Below the pieces are notes generated by a model that was given only the letters and a program-made list of their open reading frames with translations, was not told the origin of the DNA and made no database searches. From Bacillus sp. NTK034 (GTDB lineage Bacteria; Bacillota; Bacilli; Bacillales; Cytobacillaceae): DNA of 64,000 nt. The stretch covers positions 682,001 through 746,000 of the forward strand of contig NZ_JAFKOJ010000002.1 of assembly GCF_017303275.1 (NCBI RefSeq). The letters are read 5' to 3'. Within the stretch, counting starts at the first letter, position 1. Each line of letters opens with the position of its first letter. Shown piece by piece: positions 7,498 through 17,770 of this stretch. The translations under genes and the position numbers were made by a program.

Positions 7498-9855
7498 CTA
7501 TTTAAATTCAACGACTGTAACCCCTGTGCCGCCTTCTCCTGCTTCACCAAATCGAATTTTTTTAACTGACCTGTGATTTTTTAGATACTCCTGAACACCC
7601 TGCCTCAAAGCCCCAGTTCCTTTACCATGAATGATGGAGACACGTGGATATCCAGCCAAAAGGGCATCATCTATATATTTCTCCACTCTTAATAGTGCGT
7701 TTTCATATCGTTCGCCCCGTAAATCAAGTTCAAGGCTCACATGAAAATCTTTGCCTTTTACGGTTGCAACTGGTTTTGTTTCAACAGGTTTTGGACTCTT
7801 GATATATTCTAAATCCTTCTCGGCAACTTTCATTTTCAAGATGCCGATTTGAACCTGCCATTCATTGTCAGACACCTTTTCAAGCAAATGCCCTTTTTGC
7901 CCGAAACTCAGAACTTTTACCTCATCACCTGCTTCAAAAACATGTTTATTATTGATTGGCTTTAATTTATTCTTTACCGAGCTCATCTGCGGTGCAGCAT
8001 CGGACAGGCGTTTCTTTGCTTCTATCAGCTCATGTTCCTTTACTTCAGCATGTTTCTCCATGCGCATTTTTCTTAAGTCACGGATAATTTCTTCTGCTTC
8101 TGCCTTGGCTTTCTCAACGATATTCCCGGCTTTCTCTGCTGCCTTCTCATGCATTGCATCTTTTTGCTCATAAAATTCAGCCATTTGCTTTTGCAGATCT
8201 TTATGAAGTTTTTCTGCACTTTTCAAAAAGTCATTGGCTTCTTCCATGTCAGCCTCTGCTTGTCTGCGGCTTTCTTCTAGTGATGCAATCATATTTTCAA
8301 CCTGATTTGTATCTGCTCCGATATAGGATCTTGCGGTATCAATCACTTGATCATTAAGCCCAAGCCGTTTTGATATTTCAAAGGCATTGCTTCGGCCCGG
8401 AACCCCAATCAGCAGCTTATAGGTTGGACTTAGCGTTTCAATATCAAATTCTACACTGGCGTTGATAACTCCTTCTCTGTTATAGCCATAGGCCTTCAGT
8501 TCAGGATAATGAGTTGTGGCGATAACTCTTGCCCCCCGCTTGTATACTTCGTCAAGAATAGAAATCGCCAGGGCAGCACCTTCCTGCGGATCGGTACCTG
8601 CACCAAGTTCATCGAATAATACCAGACTATTGAAGTCAACCTGGTCAAGAATTCCCACAATATTAACCATATGCGAAGAGAAGGTGCTCAAACTTTGTTC
8701 AATTGACTGTTCATCTCCGATATCAGCATAAACATTTCCGAAAACAGCCGTTTCAGAACCATCAAGTGCAGGGATCTGCAGACCGGCCTGAGCCATTAAT
8801 GTGCAAAGCCCTACTGTTTTTAATGTAACTGTTTTACCGCCGGTATTTGGTCCTGTAATGACAATGGTAGAATATTCAGATCCGAGCTTAATATCATTTG
8901 CCACTACTTCATCCATAGGAATAAGCGGATGCCGGGCTTTAAATAAGGAAATTTTCCCTTCATTATTGATTTTTGGCTTGGAGGCTTTTATGCGTTTACT
9001 GTACCTGGCTTTTGCAAACGTAAAATCGACTTCTCCGAGCACATCTACAATGGTTTCCAGTTCACTGCTATTATCAGCGGTCTGTCCTGAGAGCACTATT
9101 AGAATCCGTTCGATCTCCTGCTGTTCTTTTACCCTGATGCCCTGTAATTCATTGTTCAGCTGGACAATGGACGCGGGCTCAATGAATAATGTCTGGCCGG
9201 ATGAACTTTGGTCATGGATAATGCCTCCATAATGCCCCCGGTATTCCTGCTTTACAGGTATGACAAATCTGTCATTGCGGATTGTAATAATCGCATCGGA
9301 AAGCATTTTTTGTGCGCTGGAAGACCGAATCATGCTCTCCAGCCGCTCCCTTACGCGCGATTCTTTTGTGCGGAGCTGATTTCGAAGGGAACGGAGAGTC
9401 TCGCTTGCACTGTCAAGAACTTCCCCATTATCATCGACCGCATTGCGGATAGCTGTTTCCAAATCGGCCAGGACGATAATTTTATCTGTATATCCCAATA
9501 GGATCGGCAGGCTGCTTTCTTCGTCGGCAAATTCCTCGATAAATCTTTTCATCTGCCTGCTTGCATGAATCGTGCTGGATATCTGGTTAAGTTCCTGGGG
9601 ACTAAGCATTCCGCCAATAACCGCCCGCTTCACATGAGGACGTATATCAAAAATGCCGCCAAGCGGTACATTCCCTTTAATTCTAAGCACTGTTACGGCT
9701 TCATCTGTTTCTTCCTGCCTGCGGATTACTTCTTCATAGTCAGTTGAAGGAAGAATATTTAAGGCCTTTTTTCTTCCCAAGGATGAAGAAACATGTTCTA
9801 GCAGCTGTTCCTTCACTTTAGTGAACTCAAGTATCTTCAATACTCTTTCTTGCAT
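7498..9855 (-). CDS. mutS2: MutS2 (MutSB) ATPase/endonuclease
   Basis: MutS-family DNA-binding ATPase that lacks the mismatch-recognition domain and carries a C-terminal Smr nuclease domain. Family members suppress homologous recombination or act on collided ribosomes. The 785 residues fit. Walker A GPNTGGKT is at 335-342, followed by Walker B and the signature segment [17 protein letters not shown] charged coiled coil spans about 515-620. The Smr domain takes the last 75 residues, with [11 protein letters not shown] and HGKGTGAL. The gene lies 29 bases after polX and before yshE, the B. subtilis order. Confidence 0.96.
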   Translation of the reverse strand: MQERVLKILEFTKVKEQLLEHVSSSLGRKKALNILPSTDYEEVIRRQEETDEAVTVLRIKGNVPLGGIFDIRPHVKRAVIGGMLSPQELNQISSTIHASRQMKRFIEEFADEESSLPILLGYTDKIIVLADLETAIRNAVDDNGEVLDSASETLRSLRNQLRTKESRVRERLESMIRSSSAQKMLSDAIITIRNDRFVIPVKQEYRGHYGGIIHDQSSSGQTLFIEPASIVQLNNELQGIRVKEQQEIERILIVLSGQTADNSSELETIVDVLGEVDFTFAKARYSKRIKASKPKINNEGKISLFKARHPLIPMDEVVANDIKLGSEYSTIVITGPNTGGKTVTLKTVGLCTLMAQAGLQIPALDGSETAVFGNVYADIGDEQSIEQSLSTFSSHMVNIVGILDQVDFNSLVLFDELGAGTDPQEGAALAISILDEVYKRGARVIATTHYPELKAYGYNREGVINASVEFDIETLSPTYKLLIGVPGRSNAFEISKRLGLNDQVIDTARSYIGADTNQVENMIASLEESRRQAEADMEEANDFLKSAEKLHKDLQKQMAEFYEQKDAMHEKAAEKAGNIVEKAKAEAEEIIRDLRKMRMEKHAEVKEHELIEAKKRLSDAAPQMSSVKNKLKPINNKHVFEAGDEVKVLSFGQKGHLLEKVSDNEWQVQIGILKMKVAEKDLEYIKSPKPVETKPVATVKGKDFHVSLELDLRGERYENALLRVEKYIDDALLAGYPRVSIIHGKGTGALRQGVQEYLKNHRSVKKIRFGEAGEGGTGVTVVEFK

Positions 9856-9884
9856 GAGGATTTTCCCCTTTCATGCCCAATTTC

Positions 9885-11603
9885 CTACTGCCGTTCTTTT
9901 AGAAATTTGAGCAAATCTTCTGTTTCCATGGCATTTAGAACGGAATCCTTCTTGATCCATCCCTTCTTTGCCGCAGAAACGCCGATTTCCATGTGATTTA
10001 GAGTGTCTATTTTATGTGCATCAGTATTAATCACTATTTTCACACCGGATTCCTGAGCTTGTCTGATATGCTCAGAAGCAAGGTCCAGCCGGTTCGGATT
10101 TGCATTCAGCTCAAGGGCTGTATTTGTTTCCTTTGCAAGCTCGATGAGCATTTCCATGTCTACTTCATAGCCTTCCCTGCGGCCGATCAATCTTCCCGTA
10201 GGGTGGGCAATAATGTCGACATGGGCATTATGCAGCGCCGATTTCAAGCGAGCCATGATTTTTTCCTTCGGCTGTGAAAAAGAAGAATGAATGGAAGCAA
10301 TGACAATGTCCATTTCTTCGAGAAGTTCATCATCATAATCAAGCGATCCGTCGGGCAGAATATCCATTTCCACCCCTGATAGTATCGTGAAATCATCGAA
10401 TTGCTCATTAAGCCGCTTTATTTCTTCTTTTTGACTGCGAAGTCTTTCAGCAGTCAAACCGTTCGCCACCTTCAAGTACTGAGAATGGTCTGTTATAGCC
10501 ATATATTTATAGCCGCGGGCCCTGCAAGCTTCAATCATTTCCTCAATGGAATAGGCGCCATCACTCCAGGTTGAGTGCATATGAAGGTCACCCTTAATAT
10601 CTTCAAGAGATATTAATTCCATGTCTTGCGTATATTCATCCACTTCTTTCCCATCTTCTCTAATTTCAGGCGGGAAGATTGGAAGTCCGAAATGGGCGTA
10701 AAATTCCTCTTCATCTTTAAAAGTAAGGATTTCACCTGTTTCTGTGTTTTCAACTCCGTATTCACTGATTTTTTCCCCGCGCTCTTTTGCAAGCTGCCTC
10801 ATTCTGACATTATGGTCCTTCGATCCAGTAAAATGATGGAGTGTTGTGGCAAATTCATGCGGCTCAACTAAACGGAAATCAGCCGATATATCATAGGAAT
10901 GTTCAAAAACAACGGAAACCTTTGTATTTCCTGCGGCTATCACTTCTTTGATCCCGGATAAACTTAATAACTGCTCTTTGACAGAAGCAGGTTTGTCTGT
11001 AGCTATAATAAAGTCTAGGTCTTTGATTGTTTCCCTCATTCTCCTTAAGCTTCCTGCCCTTGAGTATTTTTCTATATCCTTCATTTCCCCCAGAGCGGCT
11101 TCTATGCCTTCTGCTATAGGCAGCATAAATGCAAGCGGCAGCCGTTCCGGTCTGGTTCCTGCATTTTCAAGGGCAGCGAGTATCTTTTCTTCCGATTTTT
11201 CCCCAAATCCTGCAAGGCCGCGGACCTTCTTATTACGGCACGCATCCTCAAGGTCTCCGGCATTTTCGACGCCAAGTTCTTTATATAGCTTGGCAATTTT
11301 CTTGCCGCCCAGTCCAGGAAGCTGAAGCAGAGGAATTAATCCGGAAGGCACTTCTTCTTTTAGTTCATTCAGAACAGAAGACTTTCCTTCTTTTATGTAC
11401 TCCTCAATAACAGCAGCGGTTCCTTTCCCGATGCCGGATAACTTTGTAAAGTCTTTTATTTCTGTCAAGCTTTCATCATTGGATTCAAGTGCCAGTGCCG
11501 CTTTTCGGAAGGCAGCTGTTTTGAAAGGGTTTTCTCCTTTTAACTCCATATAAACAGCGATTGTTTCTAAAAGCCTGACAACATCTTTTTTATTTATACT
11601 CAT
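9885..11603 (-). CDS. polX: DNA polymerase/3'-5' exonuclease PolX
   Basis: Family X repair polymerase fused to a PHP phosphoesterase. It fills short gaps and removes 3' ends in base-excision repair. There are 572 residues: helix-hairpin-helix DNA-binding and nucleotidyltransferase regions in the first 320 (LSGIGKGTAAVIEEYI, LPGLGGKKIAKLY, SLRRMRETIKDLDFIIA) and the PHP domain from about 335, with metal-binding GDLHMHSTWSDG and ITDHS. The likely start is the ATG at 11603 (MSINKKDVVRLLE), which aligns with B. subtilis PolX. A GTG three codons upstream is possible. The gap to cvpA holds repeat B2. Confidence 0.95.
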   Translation of the reverse strand: MSINKKDVVRLLETIAVYMELKGENPFKTAAFRKAALALESNDESLTEIKDFTKLSGIGKGTAAVIEEYIKEGKSSVLNELKEEVPSGLIPLLQLPGLGGKKIAKLYKELGVENAGDLEDACRNKKVRGLAGFGEKSEEKILAALENAGTRPERLPLAFMLPIAEGIEAALGEMKDIEKYSRAGSLRRMRETIKDLDFIIATDKPASVKEQLLSLSGIKEVIAAGNTKVSVVFEHSYDISADFRLVEPHEFATTLHHFTGSKDHNVRMRQLAKERGEKISEYGVENTETGEILTFKDEEEFYAHFGLPIFPPEIREDGKEVDEYTQDMELISLEDIKGDLHMHSTWSDGAYSIEEMIEACRARGYKYMAITDHSQYLKVANGLTAERLRSQKEEIKRLNEQFDDFTILSGVEMDILPDGSLDYDDELLEEMDIVIASIHSSFSQPKEKIMARLKSALHNAHVDIIAHPTGRLIGRREGYEVDMEMLIELAKETNTALELNANPNRLDLASEHIRQAQESGVKIVINTDAHKIDTLNHMEIGVSAAKKGWIKKDSVLNAMETEDLLKFLKERQ

Positions 11604-11730
11604 GGAAACCACCTGCCCGTAACTGTATTCGTATCCGTATTATCTCTTATTTTGCGTTGGAACTTCAAATCTTGGCTATCTCTAAAGCCTCTTACTTAAT
11701 AAGTGAGGTTTTACCTTTTAATATTGCCCG

Positions 11731-11906
11731 TTGGTTTCCACTGCGGACACTTGCTTTCCGCGGGGAGGCACAGAGCTCCTCGGCTTCGCCTGTGGGGTCT
11801 TCCGCTCCCTCTCCTCCCGCAGGACATTGAATAACCTCCCTGAGCAACACCGCACGAAGAAAATGCGAACGCATTTTCGAGGATCAAGCGTCCTCCGCTC
11901 CAACCA
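11731..11906 (+). repeat. Dispersed repeat family B, copy 2
   Basis: About 176 bp sharing the block order of copy B1 (2630-2813). The ends are inverted (TTGG at 11731 and CCAA at 11900, with GCGGAC / GTCCTCCGC inside). It lies between cvpA and polX, genes otherwise close together in B. subtilis. The rest of the gap from 11604 to 11968 shows no gene. Confidence 0.85.
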
Positions 11907-11968
11907 GCTATAGCGGATTTAGCTAGATTGTAGATTTAAATCCACAAAACTTATATTAACAGCCTTTC

Positions 11969-12000
11969 AAAAAGAAAACTCCTCTAGAAATAGAGAAGTT
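11969..12000 (-). terminator. Terminator overlapping the cvpA stop
   Basis: Minus strand stem AACTTCTCTA / TAGAGGAGTT (one mismatch) followed by TTCTTTTT. It would limit read-through from zapA-cvpA into polX. Confidence 0.7.
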
Positions 12001-12541
12001 ACGCAGCCATATATTCAACCCACATTTCTTTGAGCTGGTTAGAGAGAACAGGCGTATTCTTAACCATTAATTCTGCCATAAAGGAATTATTGATCGGCCC
12101 CTGCAGCACTTCTATTGGAACCAGTGCGGCTATGTATAATAGAATAAACATGATAAGATAGACTTCGATAAATCCGAGAATGCCGCCAGCCCAAACATTC
12201 AGCTGTTTTAAAACAGGAAGATGGGCAACAAAATCAAGCATGCTTCCGATAATCTGCAGTAATATTCTTACCGCAAAAAAAATCACGACAAATGCGATGG
12301 CGCGATAGTAAGCATCTTCAAGATCTGCATTCTCAAATAACATCTGAATCGCCGAGTCACTGCTAAAACTGGGATATGGCACCCATAAGGTCAGCTTAGG
12401 TGCTAGCTCGCCGTAATACATACGGGCTACAATGAAAGCAATAATAAATCCAGTCAAATGAATTAATTGGAGGATAAATCCTCTTTTCAAGCCTATAAAA
12501 AAGCCAAAAACCAAAATAATGATAATTGCAAGATCCAGCAT
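11999..12541 (-). CDS. yshB: CvpA-family membrane protein, YshB-like
   Basis: A 180-residue integral membrane protein of the CvpA (colicin V production) family. Its molecular function is not established in Bacillus. Hydrophobic segments lie at about 3-14, 26-45, 77-97 and 118-143, with the family's N-terminal pattern MLDLAIIIILVFGFFIGLKRG. Only one base separates it from the zapA stop, so translation is probably coupled. The zapA-yshB-polX-mutS2 order equals that of B. subtilis. Confidence 0.9.
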   Translation of the reverse strand: MLDLAIIIILVFGFFIGLKRGFILQLIHLTGFIIAFIVARMYYGELAPKLTLWVPYPSFSSDSAIQMLFENADLEDAYYRAIAFVVIFFAVRILLQIIGSMLDFVAHLPVLKQLNVWAGGILGFIEVYLIMFILLYIAALVPIEVLQGPINNSFMAELMVKNTPVLSNQLKEMWVEYMAA

Positions 12542-12542
12542 A

Positions 12543-12809
12543 CTACTTTCCGTCCTTTACTCTATTTAATTCGTTTTCCAGCCGTTCCAGACGGTCTGTT
12601 AGCTTTATATAATCATTAACAGCATTGACTGCAGTCAGCACGGCTAACTTACTAATGTCGAGTGAAGGATTCTTCGAACTGATCTCACGCATTTTATCGT
12701 CAACCAGCGAAGCGACAAGGCGAACATGGCTGGAGCTCTCGGAGCCTACTATTACATATTGCTGTCCATAAATATCTACACTTGTGCGATTTCTTTGTAT
12801 CTCTGACAA
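12543..12809 (-). CDS. zapA: Cell-division protein ZapA
   Basis: Small FtsZ-ring stabiliser that crosslinks FtsZ filaments at midcell. The 88 residues carry a globular head with [23 protein letters not shown] and a C-terminal coiled coil (about 55-88, ending [17 protein letters not shown]). The start is TTG at 12809: AAGGAGGG lies nine bases before it, while the nearby ATG is out of frame. It leads the zapA-yshB-polX-mutS2 run. The 260 bases upstream contain repeat A3. Confidence 0.94.
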   Translation of the reverse strand: MSEIQRNRTSVDIYGQQYVIVGSESSSHVRLVASLVDDKMREISSKNPSLDISKLAVLTAVNAVNDYIKLTDRLERLENELNRVKDGK

Positions 12810-12906
12810 CGTCCATGCCCTCCTTCTTTAAAGAATCCTAATCAATATCATAACATGAACGTATATTGGTGGGAAGTCAAAGCATGTCAAAAGAGCTCAG
12901 TTCTTA

Positions 12907-12994
12907 CGAAAAGCGGAAGCGCCTTGCCCACCCCTGACAAGTTGTGACCTCGAGGGGGCAGGCTGCTTTCGCTAGACAATTATCCAAGTTCAAA
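12907..12994 (+). repeat. Repeat family A, internally deleted copy A3
   Basis: About 88 bp that keep both ends of A1 (GAAAAGCGGAAGCGCCTTGC and GGCTGCTTTCGCTAGACAAT) with most of the centre missing. It lies between the divergent zapA and rnhC genes. Confidence 0.85.
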
Positions 12995-13070
12995 ATTAAG
13001 CGGAATCTTTGTGCTTTTACCAACAAAAAGCAGCAGATTCAATCAGTTAACAAAGATGAGGAGAATTAAT

Positions 13071-14009
13071 ATGAGCCAAGTAGTACTTTTAAAAAAAGCA
13101 AATGAAATCTCAGAAATGAAAGCCTATTATTCAGGCAGCCTAAATGAAAAGCAGCCTCCTGGAAGCGTATTTGCTGCAAAGGTGCCAGGATGTTCGATCA
13201 CTGCCTATAAATCAGGGAAAGTCCTCTTTCAGGGCAGCGGGAGTGAAACAGAGGCAAAAAAATGGGGAGATACCGCACGCAGTGCACAGCCAAACAAAAA
13301 AACCAGCCCGGCCGCTTCCAGCTTGCCGGAAAATATCAGTTCCCTTTCTGTCATAGGATCAGACGAAGTGGGTACCGGTGATTATTTTGGTCCCATCACG
13401 GTTGTTGCAGCTTACGTAAAAAAAGAGCAAATCCCTTTACTGAAGGAGCTTGGAGTTAAGGACTCCAAAAATCTGGGAGATGAAAAAATCTTTGAAATTG
13501 CAAAACAGATTAAAGATATCGTTCCTCACAGCCTGTTAACCCTCCATAATGAAAAATACAATAAGCTTCAGCAATCAGGGATGTCCCAGGGGAAAATCAA
13601 AGCATTACTGCATAATCAGGCAATCGGGCATGTTTTAGGGAAAATTGCTCCTGAAAAGCCTGAGGCCATTTTGATTGACCAGTTTGCAAAGAAAGAGGTT
13701 TACTTCAACTATTTGAAAAACCAGCAGACCATTCAGAGGGAACGGGTCCTTTTCAGCACAAAAGCGGAAGGTATCCACCTCGCAGTTGCAGCAGCCTCGA
13801 TCCTGGCACGCTATGCGTTTGTGCGCCACTTTGAAAACCTTAGCACAAAGGCCGGTTTCCGGCTCACTAAAGGCGCCGGTCCGAAGGTTGATGAAGCAGC
13901 AGCCCGGCTGATCAGAGAAAAAGGGCGAGAGGCATTGCCTTCCTTTGTAAAACTGCACTTTGCGAATACTGAAAAGGCGATGAAGCTTTACAGCAGGAAG
14001 TATAATTGA
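13071..14009 (+). CDS. rnhC: Ribonuclease HIII
   Basis: Cuts the RNA strand of RNA:DNA hybrids; RNase HIII is common in Firmicutes. There are 312 residues: an N-terminal TBP-like substrate-binding domain (about 1-80) with AKVPGCSITAYKSGKVLFQG, then the RNase H fold. The catalytic motif GSDEVGTGDYFGP places Asp98, Glu99 and Asp104. The start is the ATG at 13071 behind GAGGAGAA. The frame is open 20 codons further, but these run into the leader and repeat A3. It is divergent from zapA as in B. subtilis. Confidence 0.95.
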   Translation: MSQVVLLKKANEISEMKAYYSGSLNEKQPPGSVFAAKVPGCSITAYKSGKVLFQGSGSETEAKKWGDTARSAQPNKKTSPAASSLPENISSLSVIGSDEVGTGDYFGPITVVAAYVKKEQIPLLKELGVKDSKNLGDEKIFEIAKQIKDIVPHSLLTLHNEKYNKLQQSGMSQGKIKALLHNQAIGHVLGKIAPEKPEAILIDQFAKKEVYFNYLKNQQTIQRERVLFSTKAEGIHLAVAAASILARYAFVRHFENLSTKAGFRLTKGAGPKVDEAAARLIREKGREALPSFVKLHFANTEKAMKLYSRKYN

Positions 14010-14015
14010 TAATGA

Positions 14016-14048
14016 AGCAGCCAATTTAAGGAGATTGGCTGCTTTTTT
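14016..14048 (+). terminator. Terminator of rnhC
   Basis: Plus strand 10-bp stem AGCAGCCAAT / ATTGGCTGCT followed by six T, seven bases past the stop codon. Confidence 0.93.
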
Positions 14049-14084
14049 CCTGTTTAAGAGGACCATAACTCTTTGGAATATATA

Positions 14085-14179
14085 TTTATCGACCAAAAGC
14101 AGAGGTTTATCGGCCAGTTTTGAGTATTTATCGGCAAAAATGAGAGGTTTATCGGCCAAATGAGCTGTTTTAACGGCCA
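14085..14179. repeat. Five-unit tandem array with exact 21-bp period
   Basis: Units begin at 14085, 14106, 14127, 14148 and 14169, each with TTTATCGGCCA or a one- or two-base variant, followed by a loosely conserved tail like AAATGAGAGG. The spacing is exactly 21 bp each time, two helical turns. Read on the minus strand it gives heptads such as LADKPLI and FADKYSK, but that frame runs antisense through rnhC. It sits between the rnhC and pheT terminators. Confidence 0.85.
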
Positions 14180-14181
14180 AA

Positions 14182-14210
14182 TAAAGAAAAGGCAGCCCTC
14201 GGGCTGCCTT
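14182..14210 (-). terminator. Terminator of pheT
   Basis: Minus strand 10-bp stem AAGGCAGCCC / GGGCTGCCTT with a three-base loop followed by TTCTTTATTT. Confidence 0.9.
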
Positions 14211-14220
14211 CCTCATTATT

Positions 14221-16635
14221 TTATCCTCTCAATACTGCTCCGGCTTTTTCCTTCACAGCATCCAGCACTTTATCATGCGCTTTTGTAACATCTTCATCGG
14301 TTAGTGTACGTTCAGGGTCGAAGTATTTGAGGGAGAAGGCAATTGATTTTTTGCCCGCCTCCATCCGTTCGCCTTCGTACAGGTCAAAAACATGGACGTC
14401 TTTTAATAACTTGCCGCCAGCTTCTTTAATGATTCCTTCAAGCTCGCCAGCTGCTGTTCCCTTATCTGCTACAAGGGCAATATCCCTTGTGATGGAAGGG
14501 AAACGCGGGATAGCTTCATACTGCAAAGGTGAAACTTCCTCTTCCAGGATCGCCTTTAAGGAAAGCTCAAACGCATATGTTTCTTTCAAATCAAGCTCTT
14601 TTTCCACAGTTGGATGTATTTGGCCGACAAATCCCACTGATTTACCGGAAAGCAATACTTCTGCTGTTCTTCCAGGGTGCATCCCTTCCTTTTGTGCCTG
14701 ACGGAATTCAGCATTATCGGATAGTCCCAGCTTATCAAATAAGCCCTCAAGAATTCCTTTTACAGCGTAAAAATCCACAGGCTTCTTTTCTCCCTGCCAT
14801 GGGTGGCTGTGCCATAAGCCAGTAACCGCTCCAGCAAGGTGCTCACGCTCTTCAGGCAGATCCTCTTCTCCATTGGAGAGGAACACCGCTCCTGTTTCAT
14901 AAACAGCCAGGCTGTCGTTCTGGCGTGCAGAGTTATATTTTAATACTTCCAGAAGCTGCGGAACAATACTTAATCGAAGCAGGCTGCGATCTTCACTCAT
15001 AGGCATTGCCAGCTGCACAGGCTTGCGCGCTTCCAGTGCATATTGAGCCGCTTTTGCTTCATTTGTTAATGAATAAGTCACTGCCTGGTAAAGTCCAGCA
15101 CCTTCAAGGTAACGGCGGACCAATCTGCGTTTATTCTGGTATTCAGTAAGATGCCCTGGGGTAGACGATCCAACCGGTAAAGTCGAAGCCAGATTATCGT
15201 AGCCAAATAAACGGCCAACTTCTTCAATAAGGTCTTCTTCAATCGTAATGTCGCCTCTGCGTGTTGGAACTGTAACAGTAATCGTATCATTATCAGTATT
15301 TGTTTCAAATTGAAGACGGGCAAATATATCCTCTACTTCTTTCATGGATAACTTCGTGCCAAGGACACGATTGATTTTTTCAAGCGTTACAGACACCACA
15401 GCAGGTTCCACTTGGAGTGCATCTGCTTCTGCAGAACCCTCAAGCACTTCCCCGCCCGCATATTGTGCAAGCAATTGAACAGCTCTATCTGCAGCAGCTC
15501 TAACTCTGTTTGGATCCACACCTTTTTCAAAGCGGGCACTTGCTTCGCTTCTTAAGCCATGGTCTTTTGAAGCTTTTCTAACCGTTGCCCCTTTAAAATA
15601 AGCTGATTCAATAAGTACATTTTTAGTGTCAGTCTGTACTTCAGAATTTGCCCCTCCCATGACGCCGGCAAGTGCAATTGGTTCTGTCCCGTTTGTTATT
15701 AAAAGATGGTCTGAGGTTAACTCACGCTTCGCATCATCAAGCGTAACAATTACTTCGCCATCGCTTGCTTTGCGGACAAGGATTTGCTTTGATCCCAGCC
15801 GGTCATAATCAAAAGCATGGAGCGGCTGGCCGTATTCAAGCAGAATGTAGTTTGTGATGTCCACCACGTTATTGTGAGGGCGAATGCCCGCCCCCATTAA
15901 ACGAGCCTGCATCCATACAGGAGATGGACTGATTTTTACATTTTTCACCACTTTCGCCACATAAAGAGGATTATCTTCTTTTGCTTCCACCTGAATTTCA
16001 ATGTAATCAGACGCCTTTTCAGAAGAAGTCTCAGCATGCGGCTCAGGAAGCTTTACATCTCTTCCTAAAATAGCTGCTACTTCATAGGCAACACCAAGCA
16101 TGCTTAAGCAGTCAGATCGGTTCGGAGTCAATCCAAGCTCAAGAATCTGGTCGTCACGATTTAGCTGCTCAAGAGCATCCTGGCCAACTTCTGTATCATT
16201 AGGGAAAACATAAATGCCTTCAGAATATTCCTTTGCAATCAGCTTACTCTCAATGCCCAGTTCTTGAAGCGAACAGATCATTCCATTTGATTCTTCGCCG
16301 CGGAGCTTAGCGCGCTTAATTTTAAAATTGCCTGGAAGAACAGCTCCTACTGTAGCCACGGCCACTTTCTGTCCCTTATCCACATTTGGGGCACCGCATA
16401 TGATTTGTACAGGCTCACCAGCTCCTGTATCAACTAAGCATTTATTCAGTTTATCAGCATTTGGGTGCTGTTCTCTTTCAAGGACATGCCCTACAACAAC
16501 ACCTTTGATGCCTTCATTCAAAACCTCTATGCCTTCAACTTCAATCCCGCTTTTTGTAATCTTTTCTGCAAGCTCTGCAGGTGTAACGCCTGATAAATCA
16601 ACATATTCCTGCAGCCATTTATATGAAACGAACAT
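14221..16635 (-). CDS. pheT: Phenylalanine--tRNA ligase, beta subunit
   Basis: Beta subunit of the alpha2-beta2 synthetase that charges tRNA-Phe. It also holds the editing site that removes mischarged tyrosine. At 804 residues it is full length: an N-terminal tRNA-binding domain (about 40-150, with [12 protein letters not shown] and QIICGAPNV), B3/B4 editing and B5 domains in the middle, and the FDX anticodon-binding domain in the last 95 residues ([16 protein letters not shown]). It lies 63 bases after pheS. That gap contains short repeat A6. Expression depends on the T-box leader ahead of pheS. Confidence 0.97.
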   Translation of the reverse strand: MFVSYKWLQEYVDLSGVTPAELAEKITKSGIEVEGIEVLNEGIKGVVVGHVLEREQHPNADKLNKCLVDTGAGEPVQIICGAPNVDKGQKVAVATVGAVLPGNFKIKRAKLRGEESNGMICSLQELGIESKLIAKEYSEGIYVFPNDTEVGQDALEQLNRDDQILELGLTPNRSDCLSMLGVAYEVAAILGRDVKLPEPHAETSSEKASDYIEIQVEAKEDNPLYVAKVVKNVKISPSPVWMQARLMGAGIRPHNNVVDITNYILLEYGQPLHAFDYDRLGSKQILVRKASDGEVIVTLDDAKRELTSDHLLITNGTEPIALAGVMGGANSEVQTDTKNVLIESAYFKGATVRKASKDHGLRSEASARFEKGVDPNRVRAAADRAVQLLAQYAGGEVLEGSAEADALQVEPAVVSVTLEKINRVLGTKLSMKEVEDIFARLQFETNTDNDTITVTVPTRRGDITIEEDLIEEVGRLFGYDNLASTLPVGSSTPGHLTEYQNKRRLVRRYLEGAGLYQAVTYSLTNEAKAAQYALEARKPVQLAMPMSEDRSLLRLSIVPQLLEVLKYNSARQNDSLAVYETGAVFLSNGEEDLPEEREHLAGAVTGLWHSHPWQGEKKPVDFYAVKGILEGLFDKLGLSDNAEFRQAQKEGMHPGRTAEVLLSGKSVGFVGQIHPTVEKELDLKETYAFELSLKAILEEEVSPLQYEAIPRFPSITRDIALVADKGTAAGELEGIIKEAGGKLLKDVHVFDLYEGERMEAGKKSIAFSLKYFDPERTLTDEDVTKAHDKVLDAVKEKAGAVLRG

Positions 16636-16653
16636 TTATGATCCTCCTCTTTT

Positions 16654-16700
16654 ATTGTCCAGCTCCGGCTCCTGGTACAGCCGCCTCCGCTTTTCTAATT
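16654..16700 (-). repeat. Repeat family A, short copy A6 between pheS and pheT
   Basis: About 47 bp. On the minus strand it starts AGAAAAGCGGAGGCGGCTG, two bases past the pheS stop codon, and ends AGCTGGACAA, the two family ends with almost nothing between. It could fold into a compact hairpin within the pheST mRNA. Confidence 0.7.
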
Positions 16701-17736
16701 ACTCATGAATTGAAAATTGCTTTAAGAAACGAACATCATTTGTATAGAAGTGGCGAATATCATCCACACCATACTTCAGCATGGCGATTCGCTCAGGACC
16801 CATTCCGAATGCAAAGCCTGTGTATTTCTTAGAATCGAAGCCTGCCATCTCAAGAACATTGGGATGAACCATTCCGGCGCCAAGAATTTCAATCCAGCCA
16901 GTGCCTTTACATACGCTGCATCCTTTTCCGCCGCAGATTTTACAGGAAATATCCATTTCCACAGATGGCTCTGTAAATGGGAAGAAACTTGGGCGAAGAC
17001 GGATTTCCCTGTCATCTCCGAACATTTTCTTCGCAAACACTTCCAGTGTTCCTTTCAAATCGGTCATTCGGATGTTTTCATCCACAACAAGTCCTTCAAT
17101 TTGCATGAACTGGTGAGAGTGTGTTGCGTCATCATTATCACGGCGATACACTTTACCCGGGCAGATGATTTTAACCGGCCCTTTGCCTTCATGCTTCTCC
17201 ATTGTTCTAGCCTGTACCGGTGAAGTATGGGTGCGCAGAAGAATCTCTTCTGTAATATAGAAGGAATCCTGCATATCGCGGGCAGGGTGGCCTTTAGGAA
17301 GATTCAAGGCTTCAAAATTATAGTAGTCCTTTTCAACTTCAGGACCCTCAGCCACTGTATAGCCCATTCCAATGAACAAATCTTCAATTTCTTCGATAAT
17401 GCGTGTCAGCGGATGATGGTTTCCTGATTTGACAGGACGTCCAGGAAGAGTAACATCTATCTTTTCAGCAGACAGCTTTTCCAGTACTGCCGCTTCCTCA
17501 AGATGCTTCTGCTTTTCTTCAATTCCCGCAGAAATGCTGTCTCTCACTTCATTTGCCAGTGCTCCCATTTTAGGGCGCTCTTCCGCAGACAGTTTCCCCA
17601 TTCCTTTAAGAACTTCTGTTATTGGGCCCTTTTTGCCCAGGTAAGATACACGGATGTCATTTAATTCTTTTAAATCAGCAGCAGTGCTGATTTTTTCCAA
17701 CGCTTCAGTTTGCAGTTCCTTTAAACGCTCTTGCAT
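16699..17736 (-). CDS. pheS: Phenylalanine--tRNA ligase, alpha subunit
   Basis: Catalytic alpha subunit of phenylalanyl-tRNA synthetase, a class II enzyme. The 345 residues comprise an N-terminal coiled coil (about 1-85) that contacts tRNA and the class II core, with motif 2 ([21 protein letters not shown] and [16 protein letters not shown]) and motif 3 ([17 protein letters not shown]). The start ATG has AGGAGG eight bases before it. The upstream 400 bases form a T-box leader with a Phe codon in the specifier position. Confidence 0.97.
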   Translation of the reverse strand: MQERLKELQTEALEKISTAADLKELNDIRVSYLGKKGPITEVLKGMGKLSAEERPKMGALANEVRDSISAGIEEKQKHLEEAAVLEKLSAEKIDVTLPGRPVKSGNHHPLTRIIEEIEDLFIGMGYTVAEGPEVEKDYYNFEALNLPKGHPARDMQDSFYITEEILLRTHTSPVQARTMEKHEGKGPVKIICPGKVYRRDNDDATHSHQFMQIEGLVVDENIRMTDLKGTLEVFAKKMFGDDREIRLRPSFFPFTEPSVEMDISCKICGGKGCSVCKGTGWIEILGAGMVHPNVLEMAGFDSKKYTGFAFGMGPERIAMLKYGVDDIRHFYTNDVRFLKQFSIHE

Positions 17737-17770
17737 CTAAAAATCCTCCTTGAAATTAATTCTTTAACTT

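Noticed and set aside
14085..14179. The 21-bp array as a CRISPR array.
   Set aside because: The conserved core is only about 11 bp, the spacing is 21 bp without unique spacers of normal size, and no cas gene is near.
13635..14216. 193-codon frame on the minus strand running through the 21-bp array, with heptads such as LADKPLI.
   Set aside because: It is antisense to the clear gene rnhC over most of its length and begins in the pheT terminator.
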